The position numbers were made by a program, and so were the translations under genes. Under the pieces are notes generated by a model that was not told the DNA's origin, did not search any database, and worked only from the letters and a program-made list of their open reading frames with translations. DNA of 64,000 nt from JTS-AC122 sp050246015 (GTDB taxonomy: Bacteria; Planctomycetota; Phycisphaerae; Phycisphaerales; UBA1924): NCBI GenBank assembly GCA_050246015.1, contig JBFWWU010000001.1, forward strand, positions 434,001-498,000, given 5' to 3'. Each line of letters opens with the position of its first letter. Position 1 is the stretch's first letter. This document shows positions 27,118 through 34,756 of this stretch, piece by piece.

Positions 27118-29465
27118 CACCCGCCGATCGCACGGCTCCCGCTCCCCTTCCCGAGCCCGTCCGCCGCCTGGCCCTGCGCTTCAACACCATCGCGATTGTC
27201 GCGGTTCTGCTTGCCATTCTCTCGTATTGCCTCGCCGAAGGAAACTCGCTCGACCTGGCCGTCATCTCGATGGTCGGGTGCGCCATCGGGTGGAGCGTCG
27301 GACGTGGCAAACGCGTCCCGGGCGTCGGGTACTCGGCCCGCCCGCTCGGCCTGCCCAAGTGGGCCGTCAACCTCCTCGTCCTCGCCGCGCTCATCCATGC
27401 CACCTTCGCCGTCCTCGGCGACGGCTCGGGCAGTTTCCGCACCGGCACGCCCGTCGTCTCCATCCTCGCTCAGTTCCTGGTCTACATCCAACTCATCAAA
27501 CTCCTGGACCGCCCCACCCCGCGCGATGACGGGCACCTCCTGGGACTCAGCGTCTTCATCGTCATCGGGTCCATCCTGACCAGCAACGACTTCCTCGCGG
27601 GATCGCTGCTGATCATCTACACCCCGCTGGTGATCTGGGCCGCGATGCTCCTTCAACTCATCGGCGGTCACCGCGCCGCGATGAACGCCGGCGCGCCCAT
27701 ATCCAAGCCTTCCGGCACGCCGCTTGTCGTCGGCCGCACCGCCTGGCGCGACCTCCGCCGCCTCGGCGCCGGCTCGCTGGCGCTCATCGTCGGCCTCGCC
27801 ACGCTCGCCTTCATCCTCACACCCCGCGGGCTCGGCGAAGACTTCATGGGCGCGTTCGGCAAGGTCGGTTCGGGATCGCAGGTCGGCTTCACCGACACCG
27901 TTCAACTCGGCCGCTCCGGACGCCTCGGCTCCGATACCACTCCCGTCCTCGACGTACGCGTCTTCGATTCCCAGAACCAGAACATCGGCGCCCAACTCGG
28001 TTCCATCTATCTCCGCGGTGCCGTCAACAACTACTACAACCCCCAGACCCGCTCCTGGGAAGACCGGCCCGTCCCCGTTCCCCTCGACGACCGCGACATC
28101 CCCCCACTCTCCTCCGCCAGACCATCCCCCGTCACCCTCAGCCAGACCGAATCAACCGTCGGCGTCATTCGACAGCAGATCACCTGCCGCCGCGGAAAAC
28201 TCCGCGATTCCTACCTCTTCACCATGCTCCGCCCCATCCGGATCGTCGGCGTCTCCCGCGACATCACTCTGAACCCCCGCCGCCGCGATTCCGTGCTCAA
28301 GATCTCCGACGACGCCGACCCCCGCCTGCTCACCTACACGATCGATTCGGCTCCCGAGTTTACCGACCCACGCGATGAAGGCCGTTTCGCCCCGGGGTTC
28401 GACAACGCCCGCATCGCCGAACTCGCGCGCGGCGTGCTCGATGAACGAGGCATCCGCGGCGATCCCTCCGCCTGGACCCCGGAGGTCGTCCGCCGGGCCG
28501 CCACCTCGCTGCAGGACTATCTCCGCGCCACGTGCACGTATTCCCTCGATCAGATCCCCCCGCAGGCCGGCGAGGACCCGATCGAGATGTTCGTCTTCCG
28601 CACGAAGCAGGGTCACTGCGAGTACTTCGCCTCGGCCATGGTGGCCATGTGCCAGAGCGTGGGCATCGACGCCCGCATCGCCGCCGGGTATCTCGCCGCC
28701 AACTTCAACTCCAGCACCGGCGCGTTCCTGGTCCTCCAATCCAACGCCCACGCCTGGGTCGAGGTGCGTCTGTCCCCGGGCCGCTGGCAGCAGTTCGACC
28801 CGTCGCCTCCCGATGCCGTCAGCCGCGAGCACCGCGGTTCCGGCGGCATCTTCGCCCGCCTGCGCCGCCTCTACGACACGCTCAACCTCACCTGGTCCAG
28901 CGCCATCATCTCCTTCGACCGCTCCAAGCAGAGTGGCCTCATCGGATCCGACGTGTCATCGTCCGCGGACTCCTGGATGCAGCGCCTGCGCGACGTGAGC
29001 CTGCCGGCGCTGGTATCCAAACTCTCGCTCTCCCGCGTCCTGGGATTGATCTTCGCCGCCGGGTGCATGGTCCTCCTCCTCGTCACCCTCCGCCGGGCGC
29101 TCCCATCGATCCGCCGCCGCCTGGGCCGCCGATCGGGCGGCTACCCCCACGCCGACCCCGCCACGGATGCTGAACTCCGCGCCCTCCTCGAGGGCGCCGC
29201 GTTCTACCCCCGGCTGCTCCGCGAACTGCGCCGCGCCGGACTCGCCAAGCCCGATTCCCGCCCTCCGCTGGCGCACGCAGCCATCATCGCCGAATCGGGC
29301 CCGTCCATCGCCGCCGACACCGAACTGCTTTCGCGTCTGTTCTACCAGGTCCGCTTCGCGCGCACTCCCCTTGACACCGAGCAGGAAGCGCTCGCCCGCG
29401 CCGCGATCGATCGCATCTCGCTTCAGGCCCGGGCGCCCCGTCGCGCCCCGCGCCCCGCAGTATGA
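27114..29465 (+). CDS. TgpA-like transglutaminase membrane protein
   Basis: 783 residues; ATG overlaps the stop of the DUF58 gene. The N-terminal third has about seven membrane helices (DUF3488 region), then an extracytoplasmic part ending in a transglutaminase-like domain with Cys in TKQGHCEYFASAM, His in SNAHAWVEV and Asp in QQFDPSPPDA, the full catalytic triad. A last helix near residues 640-660 leads to a cytoplasmic tail (DUF4129-like). TgpA of Pseudomonas is an essential periplasmic-facing transglutaminase. No moxR accompanies this pair here. Confidence 0.92.
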   Translation: MTPADRTAPAPLPEPVRRLALRFNTIAIVAVLLAILSYCLAEGNSLDLAVISMVGCAIGWSVGRGKRVPGVGYSARPLGLPKWAVNLLVLAALIHATFAVLGDGSGSFRTGTPVVSILAQFLVYIQLIKLLDRPTPRDDGHLLGLSVFIVIGSILTSNDFLAGSLLIIYTPLVIWAAMLLQLIGGHRAAMNAGAPISKPSGTPLVVGRTAWRDLRRLGAGSLALIVGLATLAFILTPRGLGEDFMGAFGKVGSGSQVGFTDTVQLGRSGRLGSDTTPVLDVRVFDSQNQNIGAQLGSIYLRGAVNNYYNPQTRSWEDRPVPVPLDDRDIPPLSSARPSPVTLSQTESTVGVIRQQITCRRGKLRDSYLFTMLRPIRIVGVSRDITLNPRRRDSVLKISDDADPRLLTYTIDSAPEFTDPRDEGRFAPGFDNARIAELARGVLDERGIRGDPSAWTPEVVRRAATSLQDYLRATCTYSLDQIPPQAGEDPIEMFVFRTKQGHCEYFASAMVAMCQSVGIDARIAAGYLAANFNSSTGAFLVLQSNAHAWVEVRLSPGRWQQFDPSPPDAVSREHRGSGGIFARLRRLYDTLNLTWSSAIISFDRSKQSGLIGSDVSSSADSWMQRLRDVSLPALVSKLSLSRVLGLIFAAGCMVLLLVTLRRALPSIRRRLGRRSGGYPHADPATDAELRALLEGAAFYPRLLRELRRAGLAKPDSRPPLAHAAIIAESGPSIAADTELLSRLFYQVRFARTPLDTEQEALARAAIDRISLQARAPRRAPRPAV

Positions 29466-29466
29466 T
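29461..29466 (+). promoter_or_regulatory. -10-like element for thioesterase gene, overlapping the tgpA stop
   Basis: TATGAT five bases before ATG 29472; its TGA is the stop codon of the preceding gene. Confidence 0.4.
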
Positions 29467-29471
29467 CCGCC

Positions 29472-29981
29472 ATGCCCCTCCCTCCGCCCAACCATGTGCC
29501 CGCGCCGTCGAAGCCGCCCCCCTCGACCGGCGCCTTCCAAACCCGCGTCCGCTACTGCGAGTGCGATCCCATGGGCGTCGCTCACCACGCGTCCTACATC
29601 CCTTGGCTTGAGATCGGCCGCACCGAACTCCTCCGCCAGACCGGTGTCTCGTACGCCCACCTCGAAGCCGCCGGCGTCTTCCTCGTCATCACCCGGCTCG
29701 AGGTCCGCTACCGTCGGCCCATCTTCTACGACGACGTCGTCGAGGTCCGCACCCGCGTCACCGGCGGCAGCCGCGTCAAAATCGAACACGCGTACGAACT
29801 TGTCCTCGTCGAAGACGGCGGCCACGGCAAGAAACAAACCGTCCACCCCTCCGACATCCCCCCCTCGCCGGTTCGCCCCATCGGCGAATCCCTCGCGATC
29901 GCCTCCACGCAACTCGCCTGCGTCGGTTCCGACGGCCGCATCCAGCCCCTCCCCGATTGGCTCGTCGCGAGCACGGCCTGA
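29472..29981 (+). CDS. Acyl-CoA thioesterase, 4HBT/YbgC family
   Basis: 169 residues. The hot-dog fold signature is RYCECDPMGVAHHASYIPWLEIGRTELLR, where the Asp-x-x-Gly-x-x-His pattern holds the catalytic Asp and His. These enzymes hydrolyse short or aromatic acyl-CoA thioesters. The first 20 residues are a Pro-rich extension. It is six bases downstream of tgpA, but a -10-like element suggests its own start point. Confidence 0.88.
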   Translation: MPLPPPNHVPAPSKPPPSTGAFQTRVRYCECDPMGVAHHASYIPWLEIGRTELLRQTGVSYAHLEAAGVFLVITRLEVRYRRPIFYDDVVEVRTRVTGGSRVKIEHAYELVLVEDGGHGKKQTVHPSDIPPSPVRPIGESLAIASTQLACVGSDGRIQPLPDWLVASTA

Positions 29982-30002
29982 CCCCACCCTCGCTCTTGCC
30001 AA

Positions 30003-30029
30003 ACGCCGAGTGCCGAACGCCGAACGCCT
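30003..30029. repeat. Short tandem RYGCCGA repeat between convergent genes
   Basis: Three to four copies of a seven-base unit (ACGCCGA, GTGCCGA, ACGCCGA, ACGCC) in the 145 bp between the ends of the thioesterase and nuoH genes. It looks like the end of a dispersed repeat; only one copy is in the window. Confidence 0.45.
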
Positions 30030-30126
30030 AACTCAATATCCCGCCCCCCGCGCATCCCCAATCCGCTGGCGACCGCTCGCCCGCTTCATCGCGCCCGCAA
30101 CCTTCCGCGACGCGTCGCCCTCGCGT

Positions 30127-31407
30127 TCAGTCCTGCACCGGGTAAAACCTCGAGCCCGCCAGCCTCACCTTCCGGTTCATCGGCTGCTTGGGGAGCATCG
30201 GGATGAACACCAGCATCCCCGCCGCGAAGATCGCGTTCATCCCCAGCAGCATCGGCAGGCTCGTCCACCCGCGGCTCACCATGAACGCCGTCGCCACCAC
30301 CAGTACCAGCGCGATCGGTATCACCGCCTGCCACGCCATCTGCATCACCTGGTCAAACCGCAGCCGCGGGAGCGTCCACCGCACCACCATCATGAAGCAC
30401 ACCAGCAGCACCACCTTCGTGAAGAACACGCCGAACTTCGCCAGCACCCCGATCAGCGTCATGTTCTCCGGCGACAGCGGATGCCCCGGCACGATCAGCG
30501 GCAGGTGATACCCGCCCAAAAACAGCAGCGAAAAGAACGCCGAACTCGTCACCATGTGCGAGTATTCAGCCAGGAAGAACAGCGCAAACCGCATCGACGA
30601 GTACTCGGTGTGATACCCGCCCACCAGTTCCTGCTCGCACTCGGCATTGTCGAACGGCGCCCGGTTCGCTTCCGCCAGCATGCAGATGAAGAAGATCACC
30701 GCCGCCGCCGGCATCGACAGGATCAGCCACCCGTGCTTCACCTGAAAGTTGATGATCTCGTGTGGGATCAGCGTCCCCGTGATCAGCAGCACGCACAGCA
30801 GCGAGAGCCCCATCGGGATCTCGTAACTCAGCATCTGCGACGACGCCCGCAGCCCCCCCAGAAACGAATACTTGTTGTTCGACGCCCAACCCCCCAGCGT
30901 CACGCCGTAAATCCCCAGTGACGCGACCGCCAGTAGGTACACGATCCCGATGTTGATCACCGCGCCGGTCACATGCACCGGCCCACCACGGACCGTCCAG
31001 TCCACCAGCGGGATCGTGAACGTCGGCACATTGACCATCCCGCCCCACGGGATCACCGCGAAGCCAATCAGCGCTGGTATCACGATGATCACCGGCGCGA
31101 GCGTAAACAGAAACTTGTCAGCCCCCCTGGGCTGGTAGTCCTCTTTCAGCAGAAACTTCAGCCCGTCCGCCAGCGGCTGCCCCAGCCCCCAGAACCCGAA
31201 CCCCTTGAACAGGTTCTTCAAAAACGGCAAGCCGAAGTCGAATCCCACCCGGTTCGGCCCCAGCCGATCCTGGATATACGCCGAGATCTTCCGTTCCAGA
31301 TAAATCGAGTACGCCACCACCCCCAGGATCACGTGCACCACGATCACGATCACGGCGATGCTCACCAGCAACTGCGCTGTCAGAAACGACGGAGGGGCGT
31401 CGGGCAT
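30127..31407 (-). CDS. nuoH: NADH-quinone oxidoreductase subunit H (complex I)
   Basis: 426 residues, longer than the 325-350 usual for NuoH. Core motifs are clear: YLERKISAYIQDRLGPNRVG, ADGLKFLLKED, and the acidic loop segments ANRAPFDNAECEQELVGGYHTEYSSMRFALFFLAEY of the quinone chamber entrance. Eight or more helices. NuoH couples quinone reduction to proton pumping in the membrane arm. No other nuo gene adjoins, which is unusual. TACACT lies eight bases before the ATG, suggesting a leaderless single-gene transcript. Confidence 0.95.
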   Translation of the reverse strand: MPDAPPSFLTAQLLVSIAVIVIVVHVILGVVAYSIYLERKISAYIQDRLGPNRVGFDFGLPFLKNLFKGFGFWGLGQPLADGLKFLLKEDYQPRGADKFLFTLAPVIIVIPALIGFAVIPWGGMVNVPTFTIPLVDWTVRGGPVHVTGAVINIGIVYLLAVASLGIYGVTLGGWASNNKYSFLGGLRASSQMLSYEIPMGLSLLCVLLITGTLIPHEIINFQVKHGWLILSMPAAAVIFFICMLAEANRAPFDNAECEQELVGGYHTEYSSMRFALFFLAEYSHMVTSSAFFSLLFLGGYHLPLIVPGHPLSPENMTLIGVLAKFGVFFTKVVLLVCFMMVVRWTLPRLRFDQVMQMAWQAVIPIALVLVVATAFMVSRGWTSLPMLLGMNAIFAAGMLVFIPMLPKQPMNRKVRLAGSRFYPVQD

Positions 31408-31415
31408 AGGTCGCT

Positions 31416-31421
31416 AGTGTA
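31416..31421 (-). promoter_or_regulatory. -10-like element for leaderless nuoH
   Basis: TACACT on the minus strand, eight bases before ATG 31407. Confidence 0.45.
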
Positions 31422-31601
31422 TCCCTACCTTCTGGTCACGTCGGCACGCCATCACCCCCCGCCACCCCCGCCTCGCTTCCCTCGTTTTCATCGTCCTTTC
31501 ATGGCGTGCTCATCCGCACGACGAACACTGCGCGCGCTGCGCAAACCGGAAACGAACGGGAGCGGGCGCGACGCGCGCCGCACATGCCACGGAACCACTT
31601 T

Positions 31602-32795
31602 ATGTCCCCTTCATCTCATCGCCGCGCGAAACAGCATTCCGATCAGACCCAGCGCCCCGCGACCCGCTCAAGCCCGCGCGCTTCGGCCGACCGCACGTCA
31701 AAGGTGCGCTACGCCGTCGTCGGGCTTGGGCACATTGCCCAGGCCGCCGTGCTGCCGGCCTTCGCACACGCCTCGAAGAACTCCGAACTCGCCGCCCTCG
31801 TCACCGACGATCCCGACAAGCGAGCCCGGCTCGGCAAGCGATACTCCGTCTCCGCCTTGTACGACTACTCCGGGCTCCGACGCTGCCTCGCCGAGGAGAG
31901 CATCGACGCCGTCTACATCGCCACGCCGAACTCCGAGCACGCCCCCATCGCGATCCAGGCCGCCCAGGCCGGCGTGCATGTGCTCTGCGAGAAGCCGCTC
32001 GGCGTCACCGAACGCGAGTGCATGGCCATCATCGATGCCTGCAAGCGCGCCGACGTGCGCTTGATGACCGCCTACCGGCTCCACTTCGAGGCCGCCAACC
32101 TCAAGACCCTCGAATTGATCAAGTCTGGAAGGATCGGCGAACCGAGGATCTTCACCTCAGCCTTCTCCTACCAGATCAAGGATCCGCAGAACATCCGCCT
32201 GCGCCGCGACCTCGGCGGCGGGCCCCTCCACGACATCGGCATCTACTGCATCAACGCCGCTCGTTCCGTCTTCAAGGCCGAGCCCGTCCAGGTGCACGGC
32301 TGGACGCTCCCCGGAGAGGACCCCCGCTTCGACGAAGTCCACCCCGGCGTGAGTGCGCAACTTCGATTCCCCGGCGGCCAGGTCGCGTCCTTCGTATGTA
32401 GTTTCGCCGCCGCCGCGACCGGGTGGTACCAGGTCATCGGCTCCAAGGGCGATATCCGCGTGGACCCCGCGTACGAGTACACCCAGGGTCTGGAGTTGAC
32501 CGTCACCGTCGATGATAAGAGCCGAGAGCACCGCTACGCCCAGCGCGATCAGTTTGCCGCCGAACTCGTCTACTTCTCGGAGTGCATCCGCGACCGACGC
32601 GAGCCGGAGCCATCCGGCTGGGAAGGGCTCGCCGACGTGCGCGTCATCCGTGCCATCCAGCAGTCCATCGATCGCGGACGCTCCCTCGAGATCCAGCCGA
32701 CGCCGCACGCCCGTCACCCATCCCCGGCACTCCAGATTGATCGCCCTCCCGTGCGCAAAGAGCCCTCGCTCGTACAGGCTCGTTCCCCCTCGTGA
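31602..32795 (+). CDS. Gfo/Idh/MocA family oxidoreductase (glucose-fructose oxidoreductase-like)
   Basis: 397 residues from ATG 31602 (ATG 31584 and GTG 31506 are in frame). The Rossmann motif is VVGLGHIAQAAVLPAF, the catalytic-lysine motif is CEKPLGV, and the C-terminal domain begins DLGGGPLHDIGIYCINAAR. These NAD(P)-dependent enzymes oxidise or isomerise sugars, often for cell-surface glycan synthesis. The first 30 residues are basic and low-complexity, not a Tat signal. Substrate unknown. It ends 13 bp from the converging Nudix gene. Confidence 0.9.
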   Translation: MSPSSHRRAKQHSDQTQRPATRSSPRASADRTSKVRYAVVGLGHIAQAAVLPAFAHASKNSELAALVTDDPDKRARLGKRYSVSALYDYSGLRRCLAEESIDAVYIATPNSEHAPIAIQAAQAGVHVLCEKPLGVTERECMAIIDACKRADVRLMTAYRLHFEAANLKTLELIKSGRIGEPRIFTSAFSYQIKDPQNIRLRRDLGGGPLHDIGIYCINAARSVFKAEPVQVHGWTLPGEDPRFDEVHPGVSAQLRFPGGQVASFVCSFAAAATGWYQVIGSKGDIRVDPAYEYTQGLELTVTVDDKSREHRYAQRDQFAAELVYFSECIRDRREPEPSGWEGLADVRVIRAIQQSIDRGRSLEIQPTPHARHPSPALQIDRPPVRKEPSLVQARSPS

Positions 32796-32808
32796 TCGCC
32801 GCGCCGCG

Positions 32809-33237
32809 TCACAGCGCCCCGCTCAGCAACGTCTTCTCATGCGCGTGCGTCAGCCTCGTCATCGCTTCGCCCGGCGTCACCCACTCCAGTCTGTCCACCT
32901 CTTCGTTCGGCTCGAATCGCGACCGGCCCACCGTCGTCATATGCCAGAAGAACACGAACTTCATCGAGCCCTTCACCCCGTACCGCACCACGTCGATGAA
33001 CGCCCCCAGCATCACCTGGCACCGTGTCTCCTCATCGATCTCCCGAATGGCGCACTCTTCCAGGGTCTCCCCTGGCTCCCACTTCCCCTTGGGCAACGAC
33101 CAGTCGTCATACCTCGGCCGGTGGATGATGCACAGCCGCTGCTTCGCCTCGCTCTCCCACAGCACGCCCCCCGCCGCCAATATCACGCGAGACGACGCCG
33201 GCAGGTCTTGCACGCGAAACGATCTTGACTCGTTCAT
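32809..33237 (-). CDS. Nudix hydrolase
   Basis: 142 residues. The Nudix box is GKWEPGETLEECAIREIDEET, with the REIDEE metal-binding core. The preceding PRYDDWSLPKGK segment is typical of diadenosine-polyphosphate or nucleotide-cleaning Nudix proteins, but the substrate cannot be read. The ATG is only 15 bases from the ATG of the divergent thiG; a GATAAT on this strand lies six bases upstream, so the transcript may be leaderless. Confidence 0.9.
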   Translation of the reverse strand: MNESRSFRVQDLPASSRVILAAGGVLWESEAKQRLCIIHRPRYDDWSLPKGKWEPGETLEECAIREIDEETRCQVMLGAFIDVVRYGVKGSMKFVFFWHMTTVGRSRFEPNEEVDRLEWVTPGEAMTRLTHAHEKTLLSGAL

Positions 33238-33240
33238 GCC

Positions 33241-33249
33241 TACATTATC
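33241..33249. promoter_or_regulatory. Overlapping divergent -10 elements between Nudix and thiG genes
   Basis: The 15 bases between two divergent start codons hold TACATT (plus strand, six bases before ATG 33253) and GATAAT (minus strand, six bases before ATG 33237) over the same nucleotides. The -35 regions would lie inside the opposite coding sequence. Confidence 0.45.
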
Positions 33250-33252
33250 GCA

Positions 33253-34161
33253 ATGCCCCCTGAAACCCGCACGCCGGATTCGAGATCGAGTGTGAAGATC
33301 TCATATGACCCCGCGGAGGCCCCCCTCTTGGTCGCGGGCCGCACGCTCCGTTCCCGCCTCATCGTCGGCACGGGCAAGTACGCCTCATTCGACATCATGC
33401 GAGCCGCGCTCGAAGCCTCCGGCTCCGAGGTCGTCACCGTCGCCGTCCGCCGTGAACGCCTCTTCAACGAACGCGGCGAGTCCCTCCTCGATCACATCGA
33501 CCCGGGCCGCTACTCCATCCTCCCCAACACCGCCGGGTGCTTCTCCGCCGACGACGCCGTCCGCGTCGCGCGTCTCGGCCGTGAAATCCTCTCCCAACTT
33601 CCTGGAGGGGGGGCCGGGGGGGCCGGGGGGGCCGGGGGCGCGGATTGGGTCAAACTCGAAGTCCTGGGTGACAAGAAAACGCTCCTCCCCGACCCCGTCG
33701 GCACCATCGAGGCCACCCGCACCCTCGTCGCCGATGGCTTCCGCGTCCTGGCCTACACCTCCGACGACCCCATCGCCGCCCTTCGCATCAAGGAAGCCGG
33801 CGCCGCCTGCGTCATGCCCGCCGGATCCCCCATCGGCTCCGGTCAGGGCGTCCTCAACCGCAGCAACATCGTCCTGTGCCTGGAACTCCTCAAGGCCGGC
33901 GACCCGTCCTACCCCGTCATCGTCGATGCCGGCGTCGGCTCCGCCTCCGACGTCGCCATCGCCATGGAACTCGGCGCTGACGCCGTCCTCCTCAACACGG
34001 CCGTCGCGCACGCTAAAAACCCCGTCCTCATGGCCCACGCGATGCGCCACGCCACCTGCGCCGGCCGCGCCTCCTACCTCGCCGGTCGAATCCCCCGAAA
34101 ACTCTACGCCACCGCCAGCAGTCCCTGGGAGGGCGCCATCTCCTACATCCCCGGCGAGTGA
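33253..34161 (+). CDS. thiG: Thiazole synthase ThiG
   Basis: 302 residues, about 40 more than E. coli ThiG. Recognised by SRLIVGTGKYASFDIMRAALEASGSEVVTVAVRR, the ILPNTAGCFSADDAVR loop, KLEVLGDKKTLLPDP, and the phosphate-binding VDAGVGSASDVAIAMELGADAVLLNTA. It builds the thiazole ring of thiamine from deoxyxylulose phosphate, dehydroglycine and ThiS thiocarboxylate. An insert of repeated Gly-Gly-Ala sits before the KLEV strand. A GTG at 33292 is an alternative start. No thiS, thiF or thiH gene adjoins. Confidence 0.95.
   Translation: MPPETRTPDSRSSVKISYDPAEAPLLVAGRTLRSRLIVGTGKYASFDIMRAALEASGSEVVTVAVRRERLFNERGESLLDHIDPGRYSILPNTAGCFSADDAVRVARLGREILSQLPGGGAGGAGGAGGADWVKLEVLGDKKTLLPDPVGTIEATRTLVADGFRVLAYTSDDPIAALRIKEAGAACVMPAGSPIGSGQGVLNRSNIVLCLELLKAGDPSYPVIVDAGVGSASDVAIAMELGADAVLLNTAVAHAKNPVLMAHAMRHATCAGRASYLAGRIPRKLYATASSPWEGAISYIPGE
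33605..33640 (+). repeat. In-frame 9-bp G-tract repeat inside thiG
   Basis: Runs of seven G separated by CC, about three units of GGGGGGGCC, encoding Gly-Gly-Ala repeats between the helix ILSQL and the strand DWVKLEV. Confidence 0.75.
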
Positions 34162-34180
34162 CCCCGTACCTTCCGCACCG

Positions 34181-34186
34181 TAGAAT
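34181..34186 (+). promoter_or_regulatory. -10 element of tRNA-Ser
   Basis: TAGAAT 11 bases before the mature 5' end. No clear -35. Confidence 0.45.
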
Positions 34187-34197
34187 CTCGCCGCTCC

Positions 34198-34284
34198 GGA
34201 GCGGTGGCCGAGTGGTTGAAGGCGCTCGACTTGAAATCGAGTAAACCCGCAAGGGTTTCGGGAGTTCGAATCTCCCCCGCTCCG
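34198..34284 (+). tRNA. tRNA-Ser(TGA)
   Basis: 87 nt class II tRNA. Acceptor stem GGAGCGG pairs with CCGCTCC and the discriminator is G. The anticodon stem CTCGA/TCGAG encloses loop CTTGAAA with anticodon TGA (34232-34234). The long variable arm is TAAACCCGCAAGGGTTTC, which folds as a stem, and the T arm is GGGAG-TTCGAAT-CTCCC. No encoded CCA. It reads UCA and, by wobble, other UCN codons. Confidence 0.97.
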
Positions 34285-34526
34285 TTATGCCCGCGCGACG
34301 TGCACACCCCAATCCCTGCATCCTGATCCACTGAGCAGCCACGCTCCGCCCCGGGCCTCCATTCGACGAACCATCCGCTTCAATCGGTTTTCATCGCGTG
34401 CCCGGCACGCCGTGATCGATGCACCTCGATCACGACTGGGACTTCATCCTCATTTCATCGCGCGCTCACCGCCCGCGCCCATCATCACGTGTCCTAGTTC
34501 CGCCCACAACCGAAGGGGCCCCTCCA

Positions 34527-34748
34527 ATGCCCAAGTACGGAAAAAAAGCCCAGCGCAAGGTCGCCCGCGCCATGCACGAACGCAAACACGGCACCCTCCG
34601 CAGCGGCCGCTCCGGAAAGAAAGTCACCAGCCGTAAACAAGCCATCGCCATCGGCCTCTCCGAGGCCCGCAGCGAAGGCGCTAAGGTGCCCCCCAACCCG
34701 AATCGCTCGAAGAACAAATCATCCGGCCCCCGAAAGAGCAAGACCTGA
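34527..34748 (+). CDS. DUF6496 small basic protein
   Basis: 73 residues. It begins MPKYGKKAQRKVARAMHE and contains SGRSGKKVTSRKQAIAIGLSEAR, the signature of DUF6496, a family of small Lys/Arg-rich proteins found in many bacteria with unknown role. AAGGGG precedes ATG 34527. The C-terminus is rich in Pro, Lys and Ser. It ends eight bases from the converging E2 gene. Confidence 0.85.
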   Translation: MPKYGKKAQRKVARAMHERKHGTLRSGRSGKKVTSRKQAIAIGLSEARSEGAKVPPNPNRSKNKSSGPRKSKT

Positions 34749-34756
34749 CGCCCGGC

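Noticed and set aside
30003..30029. Possible CRISPR array
   Set aside because: Unit is seven bases with no spacers; no cas genes in the window.
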